64,000 nucleotides of DNA from Impatiens glandulifera (Eukaryota > Streptophyta > Magnoliopsida > Ericales > Balsaminaceae), in the NCBI RefSeq assembly GCF_907164915.1, contig NC_061862.1, positions 138,313,520 to 138,377,519 of the forward strand. Direction: 5' to 3'. Positions 49,701-61,776 of the stretch are shown here, one piece after another. How positions within the stretch are numbered: position 1 is the first letter of the stretch; every line of letters starts with the position of its first letter. Made by a program: the position numbers and the translations under genes. The notes under the pieces are model-generated. The model was not told the origin of the DNA. It saw nothing but the letters and a program-made list of their open reading frames with translations, and ran no database searches.

Positions 49701-52700
49701 TATTTATGTAATCTAGAATAGTTCAGAAGTGTTTTCCGAATTGGAGTATGTTTCTTGAGTAGCATTACAGATTTTCTCAGTTGTGAAGTAGAGGAGAAAA
49801 TTATCATTGATTTCTACTCTTATTGAGTTGATGAGCTAAGACATCACCATTTGGTTCCAGAAATTACAAGCGTCAAAGTAGGCTACGAAGCTCTAGTGAG
49901 GACGTCATTATTCCTTTGTCACAGATGAACATCAAAACAAACTGGGACCATTGCAGATAATTCTTGCCAATGAGCTTGTACGTAGTGATAGGAAATGAAA
50001 AAGGGTTGTTGCTGGCTGCATGGAGTACATCGAGAGAGGCTGAATCTGAAATTCCAGACGTGTTCCAGAAAATAGCTTGATCACGACCATAAATCTAGAA
50101 GAAGACCAGATTTGAGACGCTTGGATCAAGGCTAATTCTTGAAGAAGGGTGCAAGGATGATTTGGAAACAGATCAGATTTGAGGGAGCTTCTCAGGGATA
50201 AAGTTGTAACACCATTAAAGTTTATCAAAAGAAAAAAGAATATTCTATATATTGAATTGAGTTGTATGTCTTTTACAATGATACATACTATGACTATCTA
50301 CAAGGAAACCTTTCTTATTGGGGAAATCAATCTAAGGTCTTATTCTAATCAATCAAAACTTTACAATCTATTTACGGAAGTTAAGAAAAGTGATCATTTA
50401 AGGGAATATTCTACACTTCTTAATGCCCAAGTAAAGATTTCATAAATCAAGTATATTCTAACATAACACCTTAAGCACATGCAAATCATATATCAGATGT
50501 GTTGTTTCGTAACAGAAGAAGAAAAAAATATTATTATTCAACATACCGCACTCTCGTAAAGGTCATCCTTGCCAATTGAGTTCTCAGTGCTATAGTAAAT
50601 ATGCAAATAAACAATCCAGAGAACTACGGACGTTGAATTTTCTTGTAAAGCCTGAGATAGAACTTTCAGTGCCTGCGTAATTTACAAGAACATTATGTGA
50701 CTATGGAATAATCAAGACTCCTAAGTGTATGCAAATGCCAAGAGTTGTTATCCCACTATAAAAAATCCCAAACTACCTGTATCCTTCCTTTCCTTTTATT
50801 GACTTCCTGATTGAGATGAAGAAGAGACCTCTCCAAAGCTTGTTCATTGTCAGTGAATAATTGAGCAGACTGACTCTGATAAACACCAATCAAGCACAAG
50901 TCAAGACTATGAAGAGAACCACATTTGATGCCCACCAACAAGGTTATCGACCAATTAAGATAAAATGGACATATGCATGCAAGCAGAAGAAAAAACATCA
51001 AGCATGTAGTAGCAGTCAAAAAACAAATAGCTAAAGCACAAATAGTGCACTTACAGTTATAACAAAAAAACATTTAGAGAAACATATCTAAAGATGAAAT
51101 AGATATTTTTTTTTTGAAAAAGCTAAAGATGAAATAATATATATGTAAACATACCACATTTTCGTTTCTTTGTTTCAGATAGAGTGATTTGTTGTTCCAA
51201 CTTCCCTGGACCTCAATACACATGTCAGTTCCATGCAAGTGCTGATGAGCTGAGGATAAATCGGTTGGAAGCAAACTTGACAGAACCAGTGAATTACTGA
51301 AGCACTTTTTCCAGCATTGTCCAATACTTCTCAAAACAGATTCACTTGAGTGGCTAGTAGATTTCAAGCTATCTAAGCTAACTGTGTAGGTTGGCTGTGC
51401 AAAATCAACACAATAGGGAACCTTTGAAGAGCCTGTTGCTTCATCACTATTTCCTTCATACAGAGGCCTAACTATATCATCTGCAAAACAAAAACAATTA
51501 GTTAACTATAAGGTGTGTTTATTCTCAAACCATTTCCAAGCAAATATTTGTACCAGTATTCCTTGGTTTCTCCATGTTCCTATCGCTGGAAGAGTAATCT
51601 CTGATATGTTGCCAAGGACACTCATCATTGTTGCATTTTCCTCGAAGTTCAAACATGCAAATTGGCCAAAAGGGATCAATTTCAAGATCAGAGGCATTAG
51701 AAGATATATTCGGCAAACAAATATCTACTGGAGCCTGGTCCACTGGATTGGAACTACGAATTGAAGGCTGAATTTCATCCAAGGCATGAATGATGCCTTT
51801 TTCAGTGTCAGTGTTGTAATCGTCGAGATTTCTAGTTCTAGTTTCCACGGATAAATAGTCAAAGGCTTTTCTATGACTAAATGTACTTCTCATAATAGGG
51901 CTCAGAAGAATAGTAGATTCAACTGATTGGTTGCTATTTGTCAAGTAACACTTGTCCAAGGAATCAGCACTCGGAGAAGCATTATTAGATGACAAAGTCT
52001 CCATATGAAACTCATTGACATGTGTGAGAGTCTCTGATATGCTCTTTTCAACAGCATCAGCACCTAAAATAGTGAACAATGAACAAATACAAAATCAATG
52101 AAAACATGTCACCATCTAGCTAAAAGTAAGAAATAATCAGACAAAATACATTTTGACTATGAAAAATAGTAATGTGGTGATTTTGATGACACCAAGGCAG
52201 AAAAGACTGCTTGATTGATAACAATTGCCGAAGAGTACAAGCTTAATTTAACTCTTGGTACAGAAAATAAAGAATATAATATTGTAGTGCAGTTATGATA
52301 AATATAAATAAATGAACCCTTAACATAATAGTTTACAGAAGCTTTCTTTAGCTTTGTGAAGCAAGAATAAAATCAATTTCTTAGCACGCCAGCCCACTCC
52401 GTTCAGACAACAGGAGACAAAGTTAAATGACAATCATGTAAGAAAGAGAAAACAGGTTCACCTGTTTGCATAGGAAGAGAATCTATCTATCAACTTATAT
52501 TAATATCAAGCAAATTGGTTTTATCGGTGTTTTGGTTTAATAATGTTCTACCATTTTCTTCCAATTTAGTCCTTAAAATATGGTTCTAAAAGACCACATT
52601 GAAATGATTAAATGTAAGGCACTGCCCCACACCCCCACCACTAACATTAATTGATTTTTTTTTGTGGCAATGTGGAGAGGGATGGTAGGATTGTGCATAA

Positions 52701-55700
52701 GTTTCTGTCAATATGATATGACAAGGGATTATCATGCATCCACCTATTTCTGATTCAATATAAACTTTTTAGTTTGTGTATATATATGAGAAATGGACAA
52801 TATTGTTAAAATTTCATTTTGTCAATGTAAGGAAAAAGCGAACTATTTGACCTGTACATATGCATATAATAGGATTGACAAAAATTGACAAAGTGAGTAA
52901 ACAAAATGAGAAAAACAAAGTATGAATTTATTTGCCTCTTTCTCTAGTGTGATGCTAAAACAGACTCAATATCCACGATATGCAAAGTTAAGCTAGATTT
53001 ACTAGAGCACGAATATAAATAAAAGTCATGTCTAAGCTAGATTTACTAGAGCACTAATAGAAATAAAAGTCATGTCTTAGAAAGTCACCTCTGGACATGG
53101 TAAGTTGATTCTCACTGTTGGCAGTAAAATTGTGAATCTCCAGATTTGTCTCAGCTTTCTCCTGAGAACACCCTTCGTCACCCCCAGTTTCAGATCTAGC
53201 CTTCTTATAAATTGTGCCTGTATTGTCTCGCAATTCTTTTACTCTGTATCTTGCAACTAGTTGAGACCTTAAGTTCGCTTCAAGAAGAATAGAATCATCA
53301 GCTAAGATATTTCTATTAGCTTCATCATTTGTGTACCTTGCTGCTTCGCAGTTTTCCCCCTCTACTTGGCAACCTAGGCCAGAATTAGCAGACTTATTTT
53401 CAAATGAAAATGAGTCATCATTTTCATCTGTCAAAATATTTACATCACTGGACAGGGAGCAGACTGCATTTTCTGCATTATTACCTTTACAAGGCTCTGA
53501 TGTAAAAGAATCAGGCTCATTAAACAGATGGGAGGCTGTTTCTTTGATGTTTGAATTACAATTTTGCTCACTCTGAACTTCGGAATCATACTTGCTCTTA
53601 TGGCTAGAAATTGACAAATGATTTGTATTGACACTAGGAACTCTATTTGAAGGGTCCAAGCCTGATTCAACATGATCCTGCAGGATATAAGACCTGAACA
53701 GATTTGAATTCTCTATCATCTTCGATTTAAGTTGAGCTGAATAAACCTCTCTTCTCTTGTAAAGAACACTACATTTATTACTAGCCTCAATCAAAGCCCT
53801 CTGAGTCCTACGATAAGCTCTAAGAGAATTTCTTTCTTCAATCTCACACTTACGCCTGAGTTCTAGTGCCGTCTCAAGTTCCTTCTCTACTAATTCTTCC
53901 ATTTCTACTAGTGACTGCATACCCGTGTTCTGATCAGCATCCCAACCATTATTTAGCCTTTCGTTGTTCATAGATGCCTTCCATCCAAGATGGAAACAAC
54001 ATGTCAGTTACTTAGATAGGCAATTGTTCACATTGTATCGAAAAGTATAAATTCAAATAGAAACATGATAAAGACATACATCTGAGGTCTCCAAGTTTCT
54101 ATTTGGACTGTTACACAGATAGAGGATTGGTAGCACATCATCTAAGGGGGATTTGATCAGTTCATCATCAGATGGAACTTTGCGAAATCCATTTTCTGTA
54201 TGATTGCTTGACAACTTAACTTCTTTTGATATCAGGGGATGATATGCTGGCCCATTATCCTCCTTCAGCTCTTGAGTGACAACCTGCAAAAGGAAATTGT
54301 AACGTTAGTGAAGGGGGATTATCTCACTCTTAGAATCGGTTACTAGTTCTTGGAAGAAAACTTATGAAAGAGAAAATATGTATTTAGGGAATATTTAACG
54401 AATATTGATGATTTGGATTTCAATTAGGGTTATCTTGACTATATAGTTACAAGAAGATGACAACAGTATATTTGTAATCATCAGTTAAACTATTGGGCTT
54501 TACTCAAAAAAAAAGATTGTGAGTTGGAGGGGTGGTATGGTATGGAACAAATATAAGAATCAGACACTTTTGACAATTTTCCAAAATCTACAAGTAAAAT
54601 AAAAATCAACTTCATACATACATACAAGTATAGATATTGGAAAATAATTATTTAGACAGAAAGAAGATTAAATTTCTAGAGTCGCTTAATTAAGACATAG
54701 ATAATATATTTATAACTTAATAAATTATAGTTGTAAATATTATACTTAAATGTTTTTAAAAACTAATACTAATCAGCTATAATGAAATTTGATAATAAAA
54801 ATAATAATAATTAAAAGATACAGCTTTAGAATACACAATAGAAATGATGTAACATTTTACATACAACAAATATAAACTTGTCCATAAATTTATGTACGTA
54901 TTATCTATAGAACAATTGATTTCAATATATGTATAATAGATATTACTTATTACAGAAGCTTCTCCTGGAGTGTCACAACAAAATCATTGGCTGGATAAGG
55001 AAAGGGAATATAGAACATCCCATCATGAAAAAACTAAAGGACTAGAACCAGAAACTTTATGATGTTAATGTGTGAAAGAGAGTTGCACCCAAAGGGACAT
55101 AGAAAGAGGGGGGCTGGTTGCATGGTAAGAAAGTAGAGAAGAACAAAAAAACAAGGACGAAACCAAAGAGTGTAGAAAGAATAACCGACAAACAGCATTA
55201 TTTAAATGGGAATATATGATCATTCAAGCCCAATATGATCATTAAAAACTGAAACCTTGAAAGAAATTACCAGCTCTATCACAATTGAAAACAGTATTCA
55301 ATAAATACGCACTAAATACTCTGGAAACGCAGTGTTTGAGAGGATTAAATAACTATATAACTAGAAGATAGAAAATACTCCTTTTTCTCAGTCCCTAAGT
55401 TAAATTCATAACACCACAATCAATAACAGGATCTACTTATTTCCACAGTTCCTTCCAATGCAAAACAGCAACAAGTTATTGTATTTCACATACCATCATT
55501 TTATTAAACATCACTGAAAAAAGGTTGCAATCCAAAACTTAATACAATGCAAAATGATAAAAGGCCACAGATTAAACAATTTTCCCTTTCCTATACTTCT
55601 TACAGTAAAGGGAGGATAACATCAAGCTTAAATTTATACTTATAAGCTGAGTCCATCACATGTTGATCAAAAATCAATTCTGCCTTTAGCAAAAGGAAAA

Positions 55701-58700
55701 AACACCCGTAGCAATCTACCAATTCCATTACTGTTTCAATGATTTAGCACTACACAGGGAAGCATCTCATACCACATCTAGTTAATAGAGGTATATAAAC
55801 AAAGGTTGCAACCCAAATTGCAAACAGACAACAAAATATACAACAGAACTGATTACTAGTTTTCTTTTAACTATATCATTTGCCAGGAAAAGAAGATAAC
55901 ATATGAAGTTAAGATGTTAGATCTGGGTATTTGAAATAAACTTTTTTTTGGGAAAAAAATCTTATTTGTTTGTTTGGGTCAAATGACCAAAAATATCTTT
56001 AGTATTTTAATATTTTAAAATGTTATAAAGAATAAAGTGAGGGTATTTTGGTATGTTAGTTGATGATTAAACGATTTGATGGAAGAAGTTGATTATATAA
56101 TATCGGTTTATCTAAACCACATTAAACAAGCACTGAGAACATTTTGTTGAGGATTCATTTCCACCAGTTGATGCTGGATGGCTTTATTCTATATAACAAT
56201 AAATGAACAAACAAGTAAAGATTTCAGGATTTAAACAGGAATCACAATGGATTCATCAATAGGCCTCCATCTTTTATACCTGCAAATCTACCCAAATTTC
56301 AAGAGAGCAAATATTCACAATTTCATTTTCTATACTACCCTCAACTTTTGGTTATATTAAGAGGGAAAAATCATTGAGAACCATCAGCAAAAAAATGAGA
56401 GTCAAGATATGAATATGTAACATGTAAATACAGTAAGTGCATAAATATGTAGGTAAGAGAGTAGATTAGGGTAAATAGATAGAGTTCAGATTCAAAAATA
56501 GTAACCGCAAAATGGGAAAATAGGATATGGTTTCATAAAAGAACTGTTAGGCGCTAGTAATTGTGAAGGAAGGATTATGGTGATATTTGGTGGAATGAAC
56601 TGAAAGTTCGGTTTCTCTTTCTCATGTAGGCCTTGGGCCATTCTTAGAATATACATGCCTATTAATTGTCCACCAGAATAAACATGCCCTGTTTCAATAT
56701 AATATAACTTTTATGGACAATGTTTATGGATAAAATTAACATTGGAAATCTCAATTTTGAAACAACAGCAGAAATAAAGTGCAAGAGAAAGTGTTGGAAA
56801 TGAGCTCCCCAAATAAAAACAGCAACCAGCTTAATAATATTCTGAATTATAGATAAGCTAATATAATATCATATGCACCAAAATATCATATCAAACATCA
56901 AAGAACCTGTAAACAACACTATATGACCTGATTAAGCTTCAAACTTGCAACTTACTGACTTAATAGGCAAAGTTCCAGCTGTAACAATTGTTGTTCTTGT
57001 GGACTGATTCATGTTATGTGGATATTCATTCAAACTGAGGCCACCACCTGAAAAACCATAACTAAGTATAAAATTCTCTAGAGAAGGAAGGAGTCAAAGA
57101 AATGCTTCATACTTGTAGGTGCAACAGCTCCAATGGTGTTATTATTCCTTTGAGCAGTAAGTGGTTCACTAAGTTTAAGATGCTTTTCTTTAGTATCCTT
57201 TCTTTCAAACAGAGAAGATTCACTGGCAGTTCGTATGCGCTTCCGAGTCACATGATCGTTCAAGTTAACACGGTGATCTCTAGATGACACAGCACTTGCT
57301 TCCCGATTTTTCTGAAGTGATTTATGTTTAAGTTTCTGTTCGCGAACTGCAATTTGTTGCCGAAGGTCTTGAAGTTTAGTACTATTCCATTCTGTAGTTT
57401 TTTTGCTTCCATATTCTATTCCAGACAACTTACTATTGGGAGAATTCATGATATTGGCTTTCTTAGTTGACGGAACAAATGTACGACTCAAAGAATTTTT
57501 TTTGGGTATCAATTTGCTCTCATTTTTTGTTGCCTGAGAAACTAGCTGAGACTTCATTGCTGAAGAAGAAGGTTTTCTTCCACCCCCGTCTACCCTTCCA
57601 GTAATAATTTTGGATTCCAAAGCTTTAGCTTGTTCACATCCATCATGGTCACTGCCACTCTCATCATCTGAGAAACTTATAACAAATGGCACAAAAGGAG
57701 CTTTATCCTTATCGTTGTTCCTTCTATTGTTCAGCTGATCAAAAGTGTGAGAGCCTGAAGAATGCAAGATCAATTTTAAAAGGATGACCCCACGAACTGA
57801 GGAACCAATATATAGGCTGCGCCGCTGCGGCAGTTTACAGCACAATTATATTGAGAGAAAAAAAATATGCACCCTTAATAAGAATAATAAAGGAAATGCA
57901 AGAAAGGTCAGGGAGGAAATTGTGTGAAAATGACCTCTGATAATAATGCAATCTTGCTTAGCATAGGAAAAATTGAGAAGAGGAAAAAATACTTCATACT
58001 TTCTTTATTCATGCTAAAAACAGATAATATGTTTTTGTAGGTTTCATTAGTGTACACATCATGAATGTTGAATTTTGCTCCTTCTAGCAAATATACAACA
58101 ACAGTGGCAGAACAGAAGGGCACCATTTTAGCAACCAAAGGCAAGCAAAAGAAATTCACAAGGTCCAAATGGATAAGAATAATATACACAATAGACCTGC
58201 AGGTTATATTTGATAATTGATGCAACACTTAATCTGGACAGTTGTAGTGCTTTTTCATTACATCGTTAGATAACTGATCGCTAAAGTAGAGTTAAAATAA
58301 GTGCAGAATATTAAGTCAACTCAAGTTTATTTAATTCTAAACACCTAAGTGTTGAATCATATATAATATCTCAAATTTATACTTCATAGTGACTTGCGTA
58401 AAATACTTGATTTTTAGTGTTTTGATACTTAATTTGAATTCTGTCAAGTAGGATGTAATAAATAAAAAATAATTGATTACAACTTTTTAAGCTTACATGA
58501 CCCAAAACAACTATAGATATTCATTTTCCACTAATTGGATCCCTAAGCGCTATCATCTCATTCTGTTAGCAACGATTTTGATGCTCTCCACAAGTTAGAA
58601 GAATGAAGAGATCTTACTTTGGCCGAAGTGTCCCACAAACTAGCACTCATAGACCGTTTGGATTATCTTTACAGTGGGAGGAAAGCAACGCCATGCAGAA

Positions 58701-59770
58701 TCCAGATGCATCTGGCTCAAGGCGGAGATTCCAATTGCAGATCCTTTCAAAACTAGGAAAATGATCAAAAGAGAATCACCAGATCTCCATGCTCAGGGTT
58801 AATGGAAGAGAAATTGAGGACCCCAAGAGATCAGTAACTCTATTCTCACATATGATACGGAGCGCCTAACAGAACCTAGACGCTCGAGGCCCACTCTTGA
58901 TGGTCTATCTTTCGCTTTGATATCATATACACAAAGGACACTGTTGAGCAAGATCAGGTGAAGAAATGTGGAACACTATCAAAGACTGAGGGAGATAAAG
59001 CCCCTAGCATGTCGGATTTACACTTGCATTCATTAAAAACGAATGGGAAAATATCAAAGATGACTACTATCTCGCCTCTCAATGTTGTAACTAAAGCTTC
59101 ATTGTTTTGGTAAAAGAAATATGCAATGGGTAAGGGAACTCAAACACTTAAAAACTATTAACCAAGTGTCTAGCTTCTACAAAATTCTAGCAAAAACTCT
59201 ATCTAACATACAAATTTAACCCTTCTCAAAAGAAAATGAAAAGGCACCATATATATGGATTATGGATACAATAATAGAACAGCAAGAACTAATACATATA
59301 GCTGAAAACATACTAGCTTTGGCTTGTCCATGGTTTTTAATGTCAACATATTCCTGGGCAGCAGCCTCCTGTTCCATTGAAAAAATAACACATTCTGATC
59401 AAATGAAAACTCCACAGAAGATAACAAATGAATTCAACAAAATAAAATCATTCATATCAAATGAAACAGTAGCAAACAACACAAATCTCGAACCCAAATC
59501 ATATTAAATTAATCCCAACACAATAAAATACTTATAAATCATCTTTGTTTAATACAAAGACCAATGTAGCAACAATTGAGACACAAACGGTAAGTGAATA
59601 AATCTAAGATAAGGGTTTTGTGCAAAATTAAAGTTTGATAGAAGAGTTACATTGTTTTTCAATAATAAGAGCTCGCTTTTTCTGCTCTTAGGATTGGTAG
59701 TAAAATCTGAGTTAGGGTTTTCGGCTGCAGGTTCCATCTGTACGGGATTTTCCTTAGGATCCTCGTTCAT
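43720..59770 (-). CDS. ZFC3H1: ZFC3H1-like nuclear zinc-finger protein
   Basis: Plant homologue of ZFC3H1, which in animals works with the RNA helicase MTR4 to send polyadenylated nuclear RNA to the exosome; the same role here is inferred. Exons, all GT-AG: complement(join(43720..45435,50547..50672,50777..50875,51155..51480,51554..52063,53089..53977,54080..54283,56956..57047,57113..57754,59314..59368,59651..59770)). Phases close to about 1592 residues. An acidic/serine stretch (ISFSDDESGSD) and an NSTKLQDLRQQIAVREQKLK helix lie in exon 3. A coiled coil (EMEELVEKELETALELRRKCEIEERNSLRAYRRTQRALIEA) lies in exon 6. The zinc finger C803-x7-C811-x4-C816-x3-H820 is in exon 7. Helical HAT/TPR-like repeats fill exons 9-11. 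The ATG at 59770 opens exon 1. A small extra exon in the long introns cannot be excluded. Intron 10 (5111 bp) is full of transposons. Confidence 0.9.
45640..45800 (-). repeat. LTR-like block, related to the LTR at 50216
   Basis: On the minus strand it shares with 50235-50395 a TAAATAGATTG motif, a GATT-ATTAGAATAA stretch, a TCATTGTAAA-GACATACAA-TCAATTCA stretch and other words in the same order. Outside this core they diverge. It is probably a divergent solo LTR of the same Copia group. Ends were not determined. Confidence 0.6.
46030..46175 (-). repeat. LTR-like block B, copy 1
   Basis: On the minus strand it starts TGATATGTATTA and contains TACTATAAATGTTAGTAG-TATGTTGTAAAA. The same start and core occur at 49095-49265. 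A purine tract (AATGGGGAG) precedes it, so it may be a 3' LTR. The right end is not resolved. Confidence 0.55.
46440..46684. repeat. Duplicated block C, copy 1
   Basis: It shares with 48705-49010, in the same orientation and order, words such as TTTTCCACAT, ACCAACAAAAAT, TCCATGAT-AAAATC and CTTGTAGATGGAGAT-TG. On the minus strand both copies give a related frame (VT-D--FA-M-E-LN-YFCW...MWK). Function unknown. Confidence 0.65.
46685..47074 (+). repeat. Left LTR of the small element
   Basis: TGATACG...TATATCA, 390 bp, followed by the primer-binding site. Confidence 0.85.
47076..47087 (+). other. Primer-binding site of the small element
   Basis: TGGTATCAGAGA, one mismatch to the canonical TGGTATCAGAGC of the initiator Met tRNA primer. 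Confidence 0.85.
47791..48161 (+). repeat. Right LTR of the small element
   Basis: Direct copy of the left LTR over about 370 bp, with one extra short insertion containing a further AATAAATAATTAT unit. Similarity stops at CATG (48161). Confidence 0.85.
48162..48704. other. Unassigned intronic stretch
   Basis: Between the small LTR element and block C copy 2. It contains a T-run near 48418-48429 and two variants of 'GTCCTA-TA-GCTAGCACAT' at about 48380 and 48560. I recognise nothing else. Confidence 0.45.
48705..49010. repeat. Duplicated block C, copy 2
   Basis: Partner of 46440-46684. It directly adjoins LTR-like block B copy 2, whereas copy 1 lies about 260 bases from block B copy 1. Confidence 0.65.
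49080..49265 (-). repeat. LTR-like block B, copy 2
   Basis: On the minus strand it starts TGATATGTATTA and shares TACTATAAATGTTAGTAGATATGTTGTAAAA with copy 1. It follows directly on a Copia gag relic, so it probably inserted into it. Confidence 0.55.
49266..50463 (-). mobile_element. Copia relic: 5' LTR and gag
   Basis: On the minus strand an LTR runs from 50463 (TGTTAGAATATA...) to about 50216. It has a TAAATAG box and the 'TCATTGTAAAAGACATACAACTCAATTCA' type U5. A degraded primer-binding site TGGTGTTACAAC lies at 50214-50203. Gag follows: YKLIGKNYLQWSQFVLMFICDKG (about 50005-49935), then pieces like the gag middle, a broken knuckle (HLLCDHYRKHAIPRT) and NFINKDQLKFLEKM near 49290. It stops at block B. 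The rest of the element is not visible. Confidence 0.75.
52064..53088. other. Intron 6 of the ZFC3H1-like gene
   Basis: 1025 bp, AT-rich. A 'CTAAGCTAGATTTACTAGAGCAC' segment is repeated at about 52990 and 53033. No exon or coding transposon is seen. Confidence 0.75.
54284..56955. other. Intron 4 of the ZFC3H1-like gene
   Basis: 2672 bp, AT-rich. The piece 55950-56135 looks like a decayed MITE (starting TCTTATTTGTTTG and ending AAACAAGCACTGAG). No coding sequence is recognised, and flanking exon phases agree without an extra exon. Confidence 0.7.
58550..59095 (+). mobile_element. LINE ORF2 fragment in intron 2 of the ZFC3H1-like gene
   Basis: Broken plus-strand frames read like the segment between endonuclease and reverse transcriptase of plant LINE ORF2. 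In order: LTLAEVSHKLALIDRL (about 58616-58663), VNGREIEDPKRS (about 58799-58834), RPTLDG-like GPLLMVYLSL, then EEMWNTIKD and VGFTLAFIKNEWENIKDD (58960-59060). It lies antisense to the host gene and is dead. Ends and subfamily are unknown. Confidence 0.72.
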
Positions 59771-60040
59771 CTCTCTCTACGTTGATTCAAAAGGCGAAGA
59801 AATTCTGGACTGAGGAGAGGTGGAAGAGGGAAATGGAAGCGGAGGAAGGAGTATGAAGAAATTACAGAATTTTCAACATATCATGATTACCAAAATCTTC
59901 AATTTTGCCTTTTTTTGTTATGGATTATTTTTAAATAAATTTGTTTGCTTTTTATTTAATAAAAATAAATTATTTAAATTGTTTTGATAATAAGATATTA
60001 AAAAAGTATAATTATATAATAAAAAATTATAAATAAATAA
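59771..60040. other. Upstream region of the ZFC3H1-like gene
   Basis: Purine-rich (plus strand) leader followed by AT-rich sequence. It should contain the 5' UTR and promoter of the minus-strand gene. No clear TATA box was picked. Confidence 0.4.
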
Positions 60041-60347
60041 ATGAGGATGGAATAGGAAAGAATGATGTAATTACTTAAAATGAAAAAGGTGTGAGGAGAG
60101 AGAATAAATAGAAATTATTTAATTTTTTTTAAATTCACGTTATTTCCTTTTCTTAAATTTTTTTTTATCATTTTCCATATAAAATATTTTAATTAATTAT
60201 GTGAATTTTAAAGAATACATGAGATTTAATTTATTAGTAGGTTATTATGATTAATTAAATGATTTGTTTTCTTCCTGTGATTTGTATTTTTTTTCTTAAT
60301 AAACTAATTAAGTTCATGAGCTAGTCTCTATTTCATTTATTTATTTA

Positions 60348-60401
<54 letters not shown>

Positions 60402-60712
60402 GAGGGGAAATAGGAATGAATGACATAATCACTTGAAAAAGGAAAAAAAGTATGAGGAGAGTGTAAAATAGAAATTATTTTATTATTTTCTAAATTCATA
60501 TTATTTCCTTTTTTAAATTCTCTTTTATTCTTTTTTATATAAAATTTAAAAATATTTTAATTAATTATATGAATTTTAAAGAATACATGAGATTTAATTT
60601 AATAGTGGGTTATTATGATTAATTAAATGATTTGTTTTCTTCCATGTGATTTGTATTTTTTATTTTTTTTAATAAACTAATTATGTTTATGAGCAGGCCT
60701 CTATTTCGTTTG
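60041..60712. repeat. Direct duplication with 359-bp period around a microsatellite
   Basis: 60041-60337 and 60400-60712 are copies of one AT-rich segment, starting ATGAGG and ending 'GAG-(A/C)-(T/G)-CTCTATTTC'. They share GAATTTTAAAGAATACATGAGATTTAATTTA and TTATTATGATTAATTAAATGATTTGTTTTCTTCC. The copies are separated by (ATTT)n at 60335-60360 and (AT)n at 60360-60399. They are clearly diverged by indels. Confidence 0.9.
60335..60399. repeat. Compound (ATTT)n(AT)n microsatellite
   Basis: About six ATTT units followed by about 20 AT units, at the junction between the two copies of the duplication. Confidence 0.95.
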
Positions 60713-61453
60713 CAAACTTTGAATGAATTTTTTTTAAAATAATTTAGATTTTAAAAAATATATTAAAAAAAGAAAGATAAATATGAGAGTCTGACAGGTA
60801 AAGAGTTTTGTTCAATGAAAAGTAGTTGCCATTCTCTTTTGAAAAAGAAAAGGCAGAGAAAAAATATATTATTTTTATTTTATTTTAATGATTTCTTTAT
60901 CATTTAATTGGTTATCGTTTTAATATGTTTTTAATTTTAATAACAATCTCATAATATTATAATATTAGTATTGTACTGATTTGAATTTTAACATGGTTAA
61001 TATTTTTTATTGGATGTATTTTTTAAAAATAATTTAAATTTAAATATAAATATAAATAATACAAATCGTAGAGCAATGAATCTTCTTTTTATCCCTTTCT
61101 TTTTTATTGAAAAGTTTTCTCGTCTTTTAGGATGAGCAGAAATATGTATTCTTCTCGTTCTTCTTTTTCTCCGACGGTTTCATGCTAATTAGGTGTCTCA
61201 GTTGAAAAAAAAAAATCATACGTCAAAGGGTCTTTGAAAAATATATACAGAAGACCTTTAACAGCGGTATCATCGTGAAAGATCATTTCGTGTATTGTTT
61301 AAATGACAAATTACGCTTATTATTTGATATTGTTTTGAAATTATAAAATTAGTATTTAATAATTTTAAAAGTTGTAAAGAATATAATAAATCCTATATAA
61401 TTTGGTTCATGATTTGAAGGTAGAGATTAAAGAACTCAAAGTAATTACATTTA
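60713..61453. other. AT-rich intergenic stretch
   Basis: No gene recognised. The right end carries the TTA flank of the foldback element. Confidence 0.5.
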
Positions 61454-61463
61454 GGATATGTTT

Positions 61464-61650
61464 GGATATTGGATATTGGATATTGGAATTGGAATTGGAA
61501 TTGGAATTGGAATTTGAATTGGATTTGGATTTGGATTTAGATTTGGATTTGGATTTGGATTTGGAATTGGAATTGGAATTGGAATTGGAATTGGAATTGG
61601 AATTGGAATTGGAATTGGAATTGGAATTGGAATTGGAATTGGAATTTGAA
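61464..61650. repeat. (GGAATT)n hexanucleotide array
   Basis: GGATATT units grade into GGAATT and GGATTT units. Frames across it (Leu-Glu and Ile-Pro repeats) are artefacts. Confidence 0.95.
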
Positions 61651-61776
61651 TTTGATTTTGAATTTGAATTGAAATTGACATTGGAATCTCAATTATAATT
61701 TCATGAGAATTGATATTTAATTACTATGTTTGGGAAAATTAGAGAATTGTAATTCAATCTCAATTTTTATTCTAGG

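Larger units (their letters stand above)
45436..50546. other. Intron 10 of the ZFC3H1-like gene, transposon nest
   Basis: 5111-bp intron between exons 10 and 11 with clean GT-AG borders. It holds a small two-LTR element (46685-48161), a Copia LTR plus gag relic (49265-50463), LTR-like blocks at 46030-46175 and 49080-49265, and a duplicated block at 46440-46684 and 48705-49010. A possible LINE 3' tail lies at about 46250-46432, ending in an A-run. Confidence 0.85.

Noticed and set aside
61402..61698. Open frame of Leu-Glu/Leu-Asp repeats, and Ile-Pro repeats on the other strand
   Set aside because: Both are translations of the GGAATT hexanucleotide array; there is no gene structure.
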